A program made the position numbers and the translations under genes. Source: RGIG5579 sp045541915 (GTDB lineage: Bacteria > Bacillota > Clostridia > Oscillospirales > SIG627). Taken from it: a DNA stretch of 64,000 nt. Where the stretch lies: positions 1-64,000 of the forward strand of contig JAZQJZ010000019.1 of the NCBI GenBank assembly GCA_045541915.1, given 5' to 3'. Numbering within the stretch: position 1 is the stretch's first letter; each line of letters begins with the position of its first letter. The notes below the pieces were generated by a model. The model saw only the letters and a list, made by a program, of their open reading frames with translations. It searched no databases and had not been told where the DNA came from. Below are positions 32,212 to 40,774 of this stretch, piece by piece.

Positions 32212-32982
32212 ATGGGACAGAAAGTAAATCCCCACGGACTCCGTGTCGGTGTCATCAAAGATTGGGACTCCAGATGGTTCGCTAAGGATGAAGATTTCGG
32301 CGACACTCTTGTTTCCGACTACAAACTTAGAAAGTATCTGAAGGAAAAGCTGCAGGCTGCAGGTGTTCCCAAGATCGAAATTGAAAGAACCGTATCCAAG
32401 GTTCGTGTTACCATTCATTGCGCAAAACCCGGTATCATCATTGGCCGTGGCGGTGCAGAGATCGAAAAGCTCCGTGCTGAACTGGAAAAGATGCTGGGCA
32501 AGTCCGTTGCAGTGAATGTAGCAGAAGTAAAAATGCCCGACTTGAACGCTCAGTTGGTTGCTGAAAACATTGCCGGTCAGCTGGAAAGAAGAATTTCCTT
32601 CCGCAGAGCAGTAAAGCTTGCCATCGGCAGAACCATGCGTTTGGGCGCTCGCGGCATCAAAGTCTGCGGCTCCGGCCGTATCGGCGGTGCAGAAATTGCC
32701 CGTACCGAGCACTATCATGAAGGCACCATCCCGCTGCAGACCATCCGCGCTGACATTGACTACGGCTTTGCCGAAGCCAATACCACCTACGGTAAGGTTG
32801 GCGTGAAGATCTGGATCTACAGAGGCGAGGTTCTTCAAACTGTAAACCGCACCAACCCCAGAAGAAACGATTCCCGCCCGGATCGCCGTCCCCGTGGCGA
32901 CAGAAAGCCCGGTGACCGCAGAGGCGGCCCCAGATTCAACAATTCTTCCAGAGAAGGAGGACGCAGAAATGTTAATGCCTAA
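32212..32982 (+). CDS. rpsC: 30S ribosomal protein S3
   Basis: S3 helps form the mRNA entry pore. The 256 residues have MGQKVNPHGLRVG, the KH motif KPGIIIGRGGAEIEKL (about 64-79) and the RIGGAEIARTE segment. After the conserved core (about residue 213) there is a tail of about 43 residues rich in Arg, Gly, Asp and Pro, longer than in compact S3 proteins and probably disordered. Its last 14 bases overlap rplP. AAAGGAGGAAATTAAGAG precedes the ATG. Confidence 0.98.
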   Translation: MGQKVNPHGLRVGVIKDWDSRWFAKDEDFGDTLVSDYKLRKYLKEKLQAAGVPKIEIERTVSKVRVTIHCAKPGIIIGRGGAEIEKLRAELEKMLGKSVAVNVAEVKMPDLNAQLVAENIAGQLERRISFRRAVKLAIGRTMRLGARGIKVCGSGRIGGAEIARTEHYHEGTIPLQTIRADIDYGFAEANTTYGKVGVKIWIYRGEVLQTVNRTNPRRNDSRPDRRPRGDRKPGDRRGGPRFNNSSREGGRRNVNA

Positions 32983-33394
32983 GAGAGTCAAATATCGCCG
33001 CGTTCACCGTGGAAGATTGACCGGCAAGGCATATCGCGGCAACAAGGTTACCAACGGTACCTACGGCCTGATGGCACTGGAACCCGCTTGGGTGACCAGC
33101 AACCAGATCGAAGCTGCCCGTATTGCCATGACCCGTTATATCAAGCGTGGCGGTCAAGTATGGATCAAAATTTTCCCCGACAAACCCATCACCGAAAAGC
33201 CTGCTGAAACCCGAATGGGTTCCGGTAAAGGTTCTCCCGAGTACTGGGTTGCTGTCGTGAAGCCCGGCAGAGTGATGTTCGAGATGGACGGAATCAGCGA
33301 GGACATCGCAAAAGAAGCAATGCGTCTTGCTTCCCATAAGCTTCCGATCAAGTGCAAATTCGTGACCAAGGAAGTTAAGGAGGACACACTGTGA
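32969..33394 (+). CDS. rplP: 50S ribosomal protein L16
   Basis: L16 organises the A-site and P-site region of the 50S subunit. The 141 residues begin MLMPKRVKYRRVHRGR and contain GRMGSGKG-type RMGSGKGSPEYWVAVVKPGR. AAGGAGG lies 8 bases before ATG 32969, inside the tail of rpsC; an in-frame ATG at 32975 is the alternative. The overlap with rpsC implies translational coupling. Confidence 0.97.
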   Translation: MLMPKRVKYRRVHRGRLTGKAYRGNKVTNGTYGLMALEPAWVTSNQIEAARIAMTRYIKRGGQVWIKIFPDKPITEKPAETRMGSGKGSPEYWVAVVKPGRVMFEMDGISEDIAKEAMRLASHKLPIKCKFVTKEVKEDTL

Positions 33395-33606
33395 TGAAAC
33401 TTAACGAAATCAGAGAAAAGAACATTGACGAGTTGAATGCAGAGCTTGTTGCAAAGAAAGAAGAACTTTTCAACCTCCGCTTCCAGCACGCCATCAACCA
33501 GCTTGACAATCCTCAGAAGATCGTGGAGGCCCGCAAGACCATTGCTCGCCTGATGACCGTGATCCGTGAGAAGGAAATCCAGGCTGATAAAGACTCCGCG
33601 CAGTAA
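33394..33606 (+). CDS. rpmC: 50S ribosomal protein L29
   Basis: L29 is a small helical-hairpin protein near the tunnel exit, next to L23. The 70 residues read MKLNEIREK at the start and include LFNLRFQHAINQLDNP, diagnostic of the family. The start ATG overlaps the rplP stop (TGATG), with GGAGG ten bases upstream; GTG at 33391 is an equally spaced alternative. Confidence 0.96.
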   Translation: MKLNEIREKNIDELNAELVAKKEELFNLRFQHAINQLDNPQKIVEARKTIARLMTVIREKEIQADKDSAQ

Positions 33607-33624
33607 GGATAAGGAGATACGATC

Positions 33625-33879
33625 ATGGATAGAAACCTGAGAAAAACCCGTGTTGGAAGGGTCGTTTCCAATGCCACCGATAAGACCATTGTGGTTGCAA
33701 TCGAGGACAACGTAAAACACCCCCTGTACAGCAAGATCATCAAGAAGACCGTGAAATTCATGGCTCACGATGAGAACAACGAGTGCGGTGTTGACGATAA
33801 GGTCGAAATTATGGAGACCAGACCCCTTTCCAAGAACAAAAGATGGCGCCTTGTGAGAATCATCGAAAAGGCGAAATAA
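33625..33879 (+). CDS. rpsQ: 30S ribosomal protein S17
   Basis: S17 is a primary 16S rRNA-binding protein with an OB fold. The 84 residues include RKTRVGRVVSNATDKTIVV-like strands and the C-terminal ETRPLSKNKRWRLV, typical of bacterial S17. AAGGAGATACGATC precedes the ATG, 18 bases after rpmC. Confidence 0.97.
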   Translation: MDRNLRKTRVGRVVSNATDKTIVVAIEDNVKHPLYSKIIKKTVKFMAHDENNECGVDDKVEIMETRPLSKNKRWRLVRIIEKAK

Positions 33880-33901
33880 ACCTAATTGGAGGTAACAAAA
33901 A

Positions 33902-34270
33902 GTGATTCAGCAACAGAGCTTAATGAAAGTCGCTGATAACACCGGCGCGAAAGAGCTGATGTGCATCCGAGTACTCGGCGGCTCCGGCAGACGTTACGCC
34001 GCCATCGGCGATGTTGTCGTCTGTGCAGTGAAAAAAGCAGCTCCCGGCGGTATGGTTAAGAAGGGCGATGTGGTAAAAGCCGTTGTCGTCAGAACCGTAC
34101 AGCCCACTCGCAGAGCCGACGGATCTTATGTAAGATTCGACGAGAATGCAGCGGTCATCATCAAAGAAGACAAGAACCCCAGGGGAACCCGAATTTTCGG
34201 ACCGGTTGCAAGAGAGCTTCGTGATAAAGATTATCTGAAGATCCTCTCCCTTGCTCCCGAAGTACTCTGA
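33902..34270 (+). CDS. rplN: 50S ribosomal protein L14
   Basis: L14 forms inter-subunit bridges and contacts L19. The 122 residues begin MIQQQSLMKVADNTGAKE and contain GVVKKGDVV-like GMVKKGDVVKAVVVRT and RGTRIFGPVARELR. The start is GTG, preceded by TTGGAGGTAACAAAAA. An 86-base gap follows, the largest inside the spc cluster. Confidence 0.98.
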   Translation: MIQQQSLMKVADNTGAKELMCIRVLGGSGRRYAAIGDVVVCAVKKAAPGGMVKKGDVVKAVVVRTVQPTRRADGSYVRFDENAAVIIKEDKNPRGTRIFGPVARELRDKDYLKILSLAPEVL

Positions 34271-34356
34271 GCCTTGTCACCGAAAAGTAACATACGGAAG
34301 GAGACAAGCGCTGAGCAATCCTGGAAGAAAGGGTTGTAGGCAGCGCGCCTAAGAAA
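34271..34356 (+). other. L14-L24 intergenic region with SD remote from the start
   Basis: The only strong Shine-Dalgarno (GGAAGGAGA, 34296-34304) is over 50 bases before the L24 ATG. Between them GCGCTG (34308-34313) can pair with CAGCGC (34341-34346), which would bring the site to within about 14 bases of the ATG. Every other gene of the cluster has a normal, close ribosome site. Confidence 0.5.
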
Positions 34357-34698
34357 ATGAATAACAAGCTTCACATTAAAAAAGGCGATACAGTCGTTTT
34401 GAATGTCGGCAGCTATTCCAACAAGTTCACCAAGCCCGGCACTCCCAAGACCGGTAAGGTCCTGGAAGTTTCCCCCAAGGAAGGCAAAGTGATCGTGGAA
34501 GGCATCAATATGGTATCTAAGCACGTGAAGCCCAGAAAACAGGGCGAAAGCGGCGGTATCGTGAAGGCAGAAGCTCCCATCAATGCTTGCAAGGTCAGCA
34601 TCTACTGCCCCAAGTGTGAGAAGGGTGTCAGAACCAAAGTGAAAATCGAAGACGGCAAGAAGATCCGCGTTTGCGCAAAATGCGGTCAAGAGCTGTAA
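34357..34698 (+). CDS. rplX: 50S ribosomal protein L24
   Basis: L24 starts 50S assembly by binding the 5' end of 23S rRNA. The 113 residues hold the KOW motif (KKGDTVVLNVG... near 8-35) and a C-terminal pair of CxxC motifs (CPKC and CAKC, about 87-110) likely to bind zinc, seen in some but not all L24 proteins. The ATG has only TAAGAAA before it; see the preceding intergenic entry. No better in-frame start exists after the TGA at 34312. Confidence 0.94.
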   Translation: MNNKLHIKKGDTVVLNVGSYSNKFTKPGTPKTGKVLEVSPKEGKVIVEGINMVSKHVKPRKQGESGGIVKAEAPINACKVSIYCPKCEKGVRTKVKIEDGKKIRVCAKCGQEL

Positions 34699-34713
34699 GG
34701 GAGGTAATTTCAA

Positions 34714-35253
34714 ATGGCAAGAATGAAAGATTTTTATCGCAATGAAGTTGCTCCCGCTCTCATGGAAGAGTTCAAGTATAAGAGCGTTATGCAAATCCCC
34801 AAGATCGACAAGATCGTGGTGAATGTAGGCGCAGGCGAAGCAAAGGAAAATGCAAAGGTTATCGATAATATCATCGACGATCTGTCTGCCATCACCGGCC
34901 AGAAAGCAGTTCCCACTTACGCTAAGAAATCCGTTGCAAACTTTAAGATCCGTCAGGGTCAGAAGATCGGCGCAAAGGTTACCCTTCGCGGTGACATTAT
35001 GTATGAATTCATCGATCGTCTGTTCCATCTGGCGCTTCCCAGAGTTCGTGACTTCAAGGGTATCAATCCCGACGCATTCGACGGACGCGGAAACTACTCT
35101 TTGGGTATCAAAGAGCAGTTGATCTTCCCGGAAATCGAGTACGACAAGATCGATAAGATCCGCGGTATGGATATCGTGTTCGTAACCACCGCTCAGACCG
35201 ATGAAGAAGCTCGCAAGCTTCTGGCATTGATGGGCGCACCGTTTGCAAGATAA
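34714..35253 (+). CDS. rplE: 50S ribosomal protein L5
   Basis: L5 binds 5S rRNA in the central protuberance and contacts the P-site tRNA. The 179 residues contain the NxG-type VVNVGAGEA, KKSVANFKIRQGQKIGAKVTLRG and the C-terminal GMDIVFVTTAQTDEEA, all diagnostic. AGGGAGGTAATTTCAA precedes the ATG. Confidence 0.98.
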   Translation: MARMKDFYRNEVAPALMEEFKYKSVMQIPKIDKIVVNVGAGEAKENAKVIDNIIDDLSAITGQKAVPTYAKKSVANFKIRQGQKIGAKVTLRGDIMYEFIDRLFHLALPRVRDFKGINPDAFDGRGNYSLGIKEQLIFPEIEYDKIDKIRGMDIVFVTTAQTDEEARKLLALMGAPFAR

Positions 35254-35273
35254 GGTAAGGAGGAAAGAACAAA

Positions 35274-35459
35274 ATGGCAAAGAAAGCAATGATTCTCAAG
35301 CAGCAGAAGAAGCAGAAATTCTCCACCAGAGAATATACCAGATGCAAAATCTGCGGCCGTCCCCATGCTTATCTTCGTAAATTCGGTATCTGCCGTATCT
35401 GCTTCCGCGAATTGGCTTACAAGGGTCAGATTCCCGGTGTTAGAAAGGCAAGCTGGTAA
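35274..35459 (+). CDS. rpsZ: 30S ribosomal protein S14, zinc type
   Basis: This is the short, zinc-binding form of S14 (61 residues). The four ligands are in CKICGRPH and CRICFREL, spaced CxxC...CxxC. It belongs to the 30S head. AAGGAGGAAAGAACAAA precedes the ATG. Presence of only this form implies reliance on zinc unless a longer copy lies elsewhere. Confidence 0.97.
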   Translation: MAKKAMILKQQKKQKFSTREYTRCKICGRPHAYLRKFGICRICFRELAYKGQIPGVRKASW

Positions 35460-35531
35460 TCAACCGGCAAAATAATGTATTCAAGTGCAGAGATCATCTG
35501 CAAACTAAATGCAATTTGGAGGAAAATTAGA

Positions 35532-35930
35532 ATGCAAATTTCAGACGTGATTGCTGATATGCTCACCCGTATCAGAAACGCAAATGCTGCAAAGCACGAA
35601 AAAGTAGATATCCCCAACTCCAACATGAAGAGAGCCATCGCTCAGATTCTGATGGACGAAGGCTATATCAAAGGTTTTGAAGTAGTAGACAACGGAAACC
35701 AGGGTATCATCCGTGTTACTCTTAAGTACGGTCCCAACAAGCAGAGAATCATCCAGGGAATCCGCAGAGTATCCAAGCCCGGTCTGCGTATCTACGCCAG
35801 CTGCGAGGAGATCCCTCAGGTTATGCACGGTCTCGGTGTTGCCATCGTTTCCACTTCTAAGGGCATCATGACCGATCGCGCTGCAAGAAAAGCAAATGTT
35901 GGCGGCGAAGTGCTCGCTTTCATTTGGTAA
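35532..35930 (+). CDS. rpsH: 30S ribosomal protein S8
   Basis: S8 is a primary 16S-binding protein; in E. coli it represses the spc operon. The 132 residues begin MQISDVIADMLTRIRNA and end with GGEVLAFIW, both typical. GGAGG is 9 bases before ATG 35532. The 72-base gap before it contains a hairpin, TGCAGA (35486-35491) with TCTGCA (35497-35502), a possible but untested regulatory site. Confidence 0.98.
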   Translation: MQISDVIADMLTRIRNANAAKHEKVDIPNSNMKRAIAQILMDEGYIKGFEVVDNGNQGIIRVTLKYGPNKQRIIQGIRRVSKPGLRIYASCEEIPQVMHGLGVAIVSTSKGIMTDRAARKANVGGEVLAFIW

Positions 35931-35945
35931 GGGAGGGAAAAGTAT

Positions 35946-36482
35946 ATGTCAAGAATCGGATTGAAGCCCATTGCAGTTCCCGCAGGAGTGAAGGTTACCG
36001 TTAACGGTACCGCCATCACCGTTCAGGGACCCAAGGGCACTCTCACCAAAGACATCCACCCTCTGATGCAGGTGGAAGTAGGCGCCACCGAAATTCTCGT
36101 AAAGCGCCCCAATGACGAAAAGACCGCAAAGAGCCTTCATGGTCTGACCCGTACCATCGTCGCCAATATGGTAGAAGGTGTTACCAACGGCTACAAGAAG
36201 GAGCTGGAAATCAGCGAAGGCGGTTACCGTGTAACGAAAAAAGGCAATCAGATCGTAATGAACCTCGGCTACTCTCACGATGTTGTGATGACCGAAGGCG
36301 ACGGCATTACCTTTGATGTTCCCGATGCAAACCACGTAACTGTTTGCGGTATCGACAAGCAAAAGGTTGGTCAGATCGCTGCCGAAGTTCGTGGCAAGAG
36401 ACCCCCGGAACCCTACCTGGGCAAGGGTGTCAAGTATGTTGGCGAACGTATTCGCCGCAAATCCGGTAAGGCCGGCAAATAA
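35946..36482 (+). CDS. rplF: 50S ribosomal protein L6
   Basis: L6 lies at the base of the stalk near the sarcin-ricin loop. The 178 residues are two repeats of the L6 fold; MSRIGLKPIAVPAGV and the C-terminal RxPEPYLGKGVKYVGERIRRKSGK region are diagnostic. AGGGAGGGAAAAGTAT precedes the ATG. Confidence 0.98.
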   Translation: MSRIGLKPIAVPAGVKVTVNGTAITVQGPKGTLTKDIHPLMQVEVGATEILVKRPNDEKTAKSLHGLTRTIVANMVEGVTNGYKKELEISEGGYRVTKKGNQIVMNLGYSHDVVMTEGDGITFDVPDANHVTVCGIDKQKVGQIAAEVRGKRPPEPYLGKGVKYVGERIRRKSGKAGK

Positions 36483-36500
36483 GGAAAGGAGTGGAATTAA

Positions 36501-36860
36501 ATGGTTTCTCGCGTTGATACGAATAAAAAGCGTATTAGAAGACATAAAAGAGTTCGCGGTAAGATTTTCGGAACCGCCCAGAAGCCGAGACTTTGCGTTT
36601 TCAGATCTCTGAAGAACATCTATGCTCAGGTGATCGATGACGAAAACGGAAAGACTCTTGCCTCCGCTTCCTCCCTTGATAAGGAATTCAATCAGTACGG
36701 CGGCAACAAAGAAGCCGCAAAGCTTGTGGGACAGGCAGTTGCAAAGGCTGCTCTTGACAAGGGCATCACCGAAGTGGTGTTCGACCGTGGCGGTTACATT
36801 TTCCACGGACGTGTTCAGGAGTTGGCTGAAGGTGCCCGCGAAGCTGGGTTAAAATTCTAA
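36501..36860 (+). CDS. rplR: 50S ribosomal protein L18
   Basis: L18 binds 5S rRNA. The 119 residues have a basic N-terminus (KKRIRRHKRVRGKIFG), the RLCVFRS-type LCVFRSLKNIYAQVIDD core, and the FDRGGYIFHGRVQELAEGAREAGLKF ending, all as expected. AAGGAGTGGAATTAA precedes the ATG. Confidence 0.98.
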   Translation: MVSRVDTNKKRIRRHKRVRGKIFGTAQKPRLCVFRSLKNIYAQVIDDENGKTLASASSLDKEFNQYGGNKEAAKLVGQAVAKAALDKGITEVVFDRGGYIFHGRVQELAEGAREAGLKF

Positions 36861-36873
36861 AGGGGGAAATGAT

Positions 36874-37377
36874 ATGGCACAGAAAATTGATGCGGCTACT
36901 CTCGATCTGAGAGAAGACGTAGTTTACACCAAAAGCGTTTCCAAAACCGTAAAAGGCGGCCGTGTTCGTAAGTTCTCCGCACTGGTTGTTGTAGGCGACG
37001 GTCAGGGTCATGTAGGCTATGGCCTCGGTAAGGCCTCCGAGCGTCCCGAAGCAGTTCGCAAGGGCGTGGAAGACGCTAAGAAAAATATGATCGAAGTTTC
37101 CATGAAGGGAACCACGATTCCTCACGAGATTGTCGGTGAGTTTGGCGCAGGTCGCGTATTGCTGAAGCCTGCTCCCAAGGGTACCGGTATCATCGCAGGC
37201 GGTAAAGTGAAGAGTGTTCTGCAGTTGGCAGGCATCTCTGACATCCGCGCAAAGTGCCTGGGCTCCAATAACCCCGGCAACGTTGTCAAAGCAACCTTCG
37301 AAGGTCTGCGCGTCCTTCGCAGCGCTCAGGAAGTGGCTGCCATGAGAGGCAAGACTCCCGAAGAGATTCTGAACTGA
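36874..37377 (+). CDS. rpsE: 30S ribosomal protein S5
   Basis: S5 contributes to translational accuracy and to the mRNA entry pore. The 167 residues contain the double-stranded-RNA-binding-like N domain with GRVRKFSALVVVGDGQGHVGYGLGKA, and the C domain with GSNNPGNVVKATFEGL. The spectinomycin-contact loop (VSKTVKGGR) is present and of normal length. GGGGGAAATGAT precedes the ATG. Confidence 0.98.
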   Translation: MAQKIDAATLDLREDVVYTKSVSKTVKGGRVRKFSALVVVGDGQGHVGYGLGKASERPEAVRKGVEDAKKNMIEVSMKGTTIPHEIVGEFGAGRVLLKPAPKGTGIIAGGKVKSVLQLAGISDIRAKCLGSNNPGNVVKATFEGLRVLRSAQEVAAMRGKTPEEILN

Positions 37378-37393
37378 ACGAGGAGGAGAAACA

Positions 37394-37570
37394 ATGGCTC
37401 TTAAAATTACCCTCGAGAAAAGCCTGATCGGCAGACTCGAAAAACAGAAAAAGACTGCTGCTTCTCTCGGTCTCAAGAAGATCGGCGATTTCACCGTTCA
37501 GGAAGACAACGCAGCAGTGAAGGGCAAAATCGAAGTAATCAAGCACATGGTTCGCGTCGAAAACGCCTGA
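37394..37570 (+). CDS. rpmD: 50S ribosomal protein L30
   Basis: This short gene encodes 58 residues starting MALKITLEKSLIGRLEKQ, the usual L30 opening, with TAASLGLKKIGDF and the C-terminal VIKHMVRV that all L30 proteins share. It lies exactly between rpsE and rplO as in other spc clusters, with CGAGGAGGAGAAACA before the ATG. Confidence 0.97.
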   Translation: MALKITLEKSLIGRLEKQKKTAASLGLKKIGDFTVQEDNAAVKGKIEVIKHMVRVENA

Positions 37571-37591
37571 GAAAAATAGGAGGAACAACGA

Positions 37592-38035
37592 ATGAAGCTT
37601 CATGAATTGGCCCCCGCAGTGCCCACCAAAAAGGCATGGCGCAAGGGTAGAGGCCCCGGTTCCGGCAACGGTAAGACCGGCGGTCGCGGTCACAAAGGCC
37701 AGCAGGCTCGCTCTGGCGGCGGTGTTCGCATCGGTTTCGAAGGCGGACAGATGCCTGCATACAGAAGACTTCCTAAGAGAGGTTTCAACAACGCTAAGTT
37801 TGCAACTGAATATGCCATTGCAAATCTTTCCGTTCTGGATAAGAATTTTGAAGACGGCGCAGTTGTGGATCTGGTTGCTCTCGTGGAAGCCAACATTATT
37901 TCTAAGCCGCTTGACGGTCTTAAGGTTCTCGGAAACGGCAATCTGACCAAAAAACTCACTGTAAAGGCTCACAAGGTTTCCGAAGCAGCGAAAGCAAAGA
38001 TCGAAGCAGCTGGCGGAACGGTTGAGGTGATTTAA
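37592..38035 (+). CDS. rplO: 50S ribosomal protein L15
   Basis: L15 is a late-assembly 50S protein. The 147 residues begin MKLHELAPAV and carry the Gly/Arg-rich extension GRGPGSGNGKTGGRGHKGQ (about 20-38) that threads into rRNA, and end with KAKIEAAGGTVEVI. AGGAGGAACAACGA precedes the ATG. One base separates it from secY. Confidence 0.98.
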   Translation: MKLHELAPAVPTKKAWRKGRGPGSGNGKTGGRGHKGQQARSGGGVRIGFEGGQMPAYRRLPKRGFNNAKFATEYAIANLSVLDKNFEDGAVVDLVALVEANIISKPLDGLKVLGNGNLTKKLTVKAHKVSEAAKAKIEAAGGTVEVI

Positions 38036-38036
38036 A

Positions 38037-39371
38037 GTGCTGAAAACATTTGCCAACGCTTGGAAGCTCCCCGATCTCAGAAAGAAACTTCTGTTCACCC
38101 TTTTTATCATTGTGATCTATCGAATCGGCTGTGTTTTGCCGGTGCCGTTTATTGATCCCGATGCCATTGACAGTTGGTTCAACACTGAAACCTCGGGTAC
38201 GATGCTCCAGTATTTAAATATACTGTCCGGTAGCGCATTTTCCCAAGCGACCCTGTTCGCACTTTCTGTTTCGCCTTACATCACTTCTTCCATTGTGATT
38301 CAGCTTCTGACCATTGCGATTCCCGCTTTGGAAAGACTGAGCAAAGCCGGCGAAGAAGGAAAAAAGAAACTCACTCAGATCACTCGTTACACCACAGTCG
38401 CCATTGCGCTGATCACCTCTTACGGTTACTATGTAACCCTCAAGAGCAGTGCCATCAACGCCATCTCCGACCCCAGCTGGTTCAAAGCGATCGTGATCAT
38501 TGCCTGCCACTGCGCAGGTGCAGCTCTTATTATGTGGCTGGCTGAAAGAATCAATGAAAGCGGTATTGGAAACGGTATCTCCATGATCCTGTTTGCCAAC
38601 ATTATCGCTTCTCTTCCCACCGCGGTGACCGGCTTTGTGGATACACTGAACCTTTCCGGTGATGTGTCCTTCAAGAGCGTCACTCAGACCATTCTCATTT
38701 ACGCAGTCTTTGTAGTCATTGCCATTTTGATCGTTGCTTTCGTGGTCTTCATGACTGAATCCGAAAGAAAGATCCCCGTGCAGTATGCAAAGCGCGTGGT
38801 TGGTCGCAAAATGTACGGTGGCCAGAGTACTCATCTTCCTATCAAGTTGAATATGTCCGGTGTGATGCCGATCATCTTTGCTTCCAGCATTTTGATGCTC
38901 CCCGCAACCATCGCCATGTTCTTCCCGGATCCTGAGGAAGGTACCTTCTGGGCAGGTTTCCTGAATCTGTTCAGCACCACCAGTCTGGCATATGTTATTG
39001 TGGAACTTCTTTTGATCATTGGCTTCTCTTATTTCTACCTGGCCATTTCTTTCAACCCGGTAGAGGTTGCCAACAATTTGAAGAAGAACGGCGGTTTTAT
39101 TCCCGGACTTCGTCCCGGTAAGCCCACCAGCGACTTCATTTCCAGCTCCTTGAAGAAGATCACCCTGATCGGTGCATTCTTCCTGGGTGCCATTGCGGTA
39201 CTGCCGATGCTGGTTAACGTTATTTCCGTTGGTTTGTTTAACGGCGTGAATCTGGGTAGCGTCTCCTTTGGTGGCACTTCCATGCTGATCATTGTAGGCG
39301 TTGTTTTGGAAACTGTTCGCGATCTGGAATCTCAGATCACCATGAGACATTATAAAGGATTCTTAGGATAA
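38037..39371 (+). CDS. secY: Preprotein translocase channel SecY
   Basis: SecY is the membrane pore of the Sec system. The 444 residues contain ten hydrophobic segments; PFIDPDAIDSWF after helix 1, the plug region with SGSAFSQATLFALSVSPYI, ERKIPVQYAKR in the large cytoplasmic loop, and SFNPVEVANNLKKNGGFIPGLRPGK are family landmarks. The start is GTG, with GAGGTGA in the end of rplO as ribosome site. It is one base from rplO and one from adk. Confidence 0.98.
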   Translation: MLKTFANAWKLPDLRKKLLFTLFIIVIYRIGCVLPVPFIDPDAIDSWFNTETSGTMLQYLNILSGSAFSQATLFALSVSPYITSSIVIQLLTIAIPALERLSKAGEEGKKKLTQITRYTTVAIALITSYGYYVTLKSSAINAISDPSWFKAIVIIACHCAGAALIMWLAERINESGIGNGISMILFANIIASLPTAVTGFVDTLNLSGDVSFKSVTQTILIYAVFVVIAILIVAFVVFMTESERKIPVQYAKRVVGRKMYGGQSTHLPIKLNMSGVMPIIFASSILMLPATIAMFFPDPEEGTFWAGFLNLFSTTSLAYVIVELLLIIGFSYFYLAISFNPVEVANNLKKNGGFIPGLRPGKPTSDFISSSLKKITLIGAFFLGAIAVLPMLVNVISVGLFNGVNLGSVSFGGTSMLIIVGVVLETVRDLESQITMRHYKGFLG

Positions 39372-39372
39372 A

Positions 39373-39999
39373 ATGAAATTGATTTTTCTTGGAGCCCCCG
39401 GTGCGGGGAAAGGAACGCAGGCAGCGCGAATCAGCGCCGCCCTTGCGATTCCTGCCATTTCAACCGGCGACATCATCAGAGAGGCCATCAAAAGCGGCTC
39501 GCCCTTGGGACTTGAGTTTAAGAAGTACACCGACGCGGGATGTCTGGTTCCGGACAGCTTGGTGGTAGAACTTCTCAAGGACCGCCTGGCAAAGCCTGAC
39601 TGTGCAAACGGTTTTATTTTGGATGGCTTTCCTCGTACGATCGAGCAGGCAGAATTTTTGGATGAAACCCAGTACAGTGCAGACCGGGTCATCAACATTG
39701 AAGTAAAGGACGAGGATATCGTTCGACGCATGAGCGGCAGAAGATTTTGTCCCCAGTGCCAGAAGACCTATCACGTCGTTTATTCCAAACCGAAGAAAGA
39801 AGGCATTTGCGATACCTGCAACATCCCTCTTTCCATCCGCGAGGATGACAAGCCGGAAACGGTTTTGCACCGCCTTTCGGTTTACCATGCACAAACAGAA
39901 CCCTTGATCCGCCACTACCAGAACAAGCTCTTTTCTGTGGACGGAACCAAATCTCCGGACGAAATTGAAAAAGAGATCCTTGGGGTGCTTGGTGTATGA
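39373..39999 (+). CDS. adk: Adenylate kinase
   Basis: This enzyme interconverts ATP and AMP with two ADP. The 208 residues have the P-loop GAPGAGKGTQ (7-16), the DGFPRT motif (84-89), and a zinc-binding LID with Cys126, Cys129, Cys146 and Cys149, characteristic of Gram-positive enzymes. Only a weak AGGA precedes the ATG, which is one base after secY, so re-initiation is likely. Its stop overlaps map (ATGA). Confidence 0.98.
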   Translation: MKLIFLGAPGAGKGTQAARISAALAIPAISTGDIIREAIKSGSPLGLEFKKYTDAGCLVPDSLVVELLKDRLAKPDCANGFILDGFPRTIEQAEFLDETQYSADRVINIEVKDEDIVRRMSGRRFCPQCQKTYHVVYSKPKKEGICDTCNIPLSIREDDKPETVLHRLSVYHAQTEPLIRHYQNKLFSVDGTKSPDEIEKEILGVLGV

Positions 40000-40742
40000 T
40001 CAAGCTGAAAAACAGTCTGCAACTTGCACGAATGCAGGATAGCTGCAAGTTGACCATCGAAGCGCTTTATGAGGGCGCAAGCATCATTGCTCCCGGTGTG
40101 GCTTTGGTGGAAATTGATGCGAAGATCCGCAAGTATATTGAGAAGCACGGCGCAAAGCCCTCCTTTCTCGGATACGCAGGTTTTCCGAAAAGTTCCTGCA
40201 TCAGCGTCAATGATGTGGTGATCCACGGAATTCCGGGAAACCAGGTGCTGAAAGAAGGGGATATCGTCTCCATCGATGTGGGAGCCTTTTATAAGGGCTA
40301 TCACGGTGATTGTGCGAGAACGTTTCCCTGCGGTGAGATTTCTCCCGATGCCAAGCGGCTGATCGAGGTGACAAAGCAAAGCTTTTATGCTGGGCTTGCT
40401 GCGATTCAACCTCAGTGCCGTGTGGGCGACATTTCCGCGGCAGTTCAGAATACAGCGGAGAGCCACGGCTATTCCGTTGTCAGAGAATTTGTCGGCCATG
40501 GGGTTGGAGAGAATCTGCACGAAGCACCCGATGTTCCCAATTTCGGGATAGCGGGAAAAGGGCCACGTCTTTATGCCGGAATGACCCTGGCCATTGAGCC
40601 GATGATCAATCAAGGCAAAAAAGAGGTACGCCAGCTTTCCGACGGATGGACCGTCGTCACGTTAGACGGCTCCCTTTCTGCACATTATGAAAATACCGTT
40701 GCCGTCACCGGTGACGGAGCAAAAATCCTAACCGAACTGTAA
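39996..40742 (+). CDS. map: Methionine aminopeptidase, type I
   Basis: This enzyme removes the initiator methionine from nascent proteins. The 248 residues are a type I enzyme without insert; the two-metal ligands lie in SIDVGAF (Asp), GDCARTF (Asp), FVGHGVGENLHE (His), AIEPM (Glu) and HYENTVAV (Glu). The start overlaps the adk stop. It is followed after 32 bases by infA. Confidence 0.98.
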   Translation: MIKLKNSLQLARMQDSCKLTIEALYEGASIIAPGVALVEIDAKIRKYIEKHGAKPSFLGYAGFPKSSCISVNDVVIHGIPGNQVLKEGDIVSIDVGAFYKGYHGDCARTFPCGEISPDAKRLIEVTKQSFYAGLAAIQPQCRVGDISAAVQNTAESHGYSVVREFVGHGVGENLHEAPDVPNFGIAGKGPRLYAGMTLAIEPMINQGKKEVRQLSDGWTVVTLDGSLSAHYENTVAVTGDGAKILTEL

Positions 40743-40774
40743 AAGTTTCTGCCAAATTCAAAGGAGTGATTATT

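Noticed and set aside
31027..32991. Antisense ORF opposite rplB to rpsC
   Set aside because: It crosses four real genes and their ribosome sites; no independent signals.
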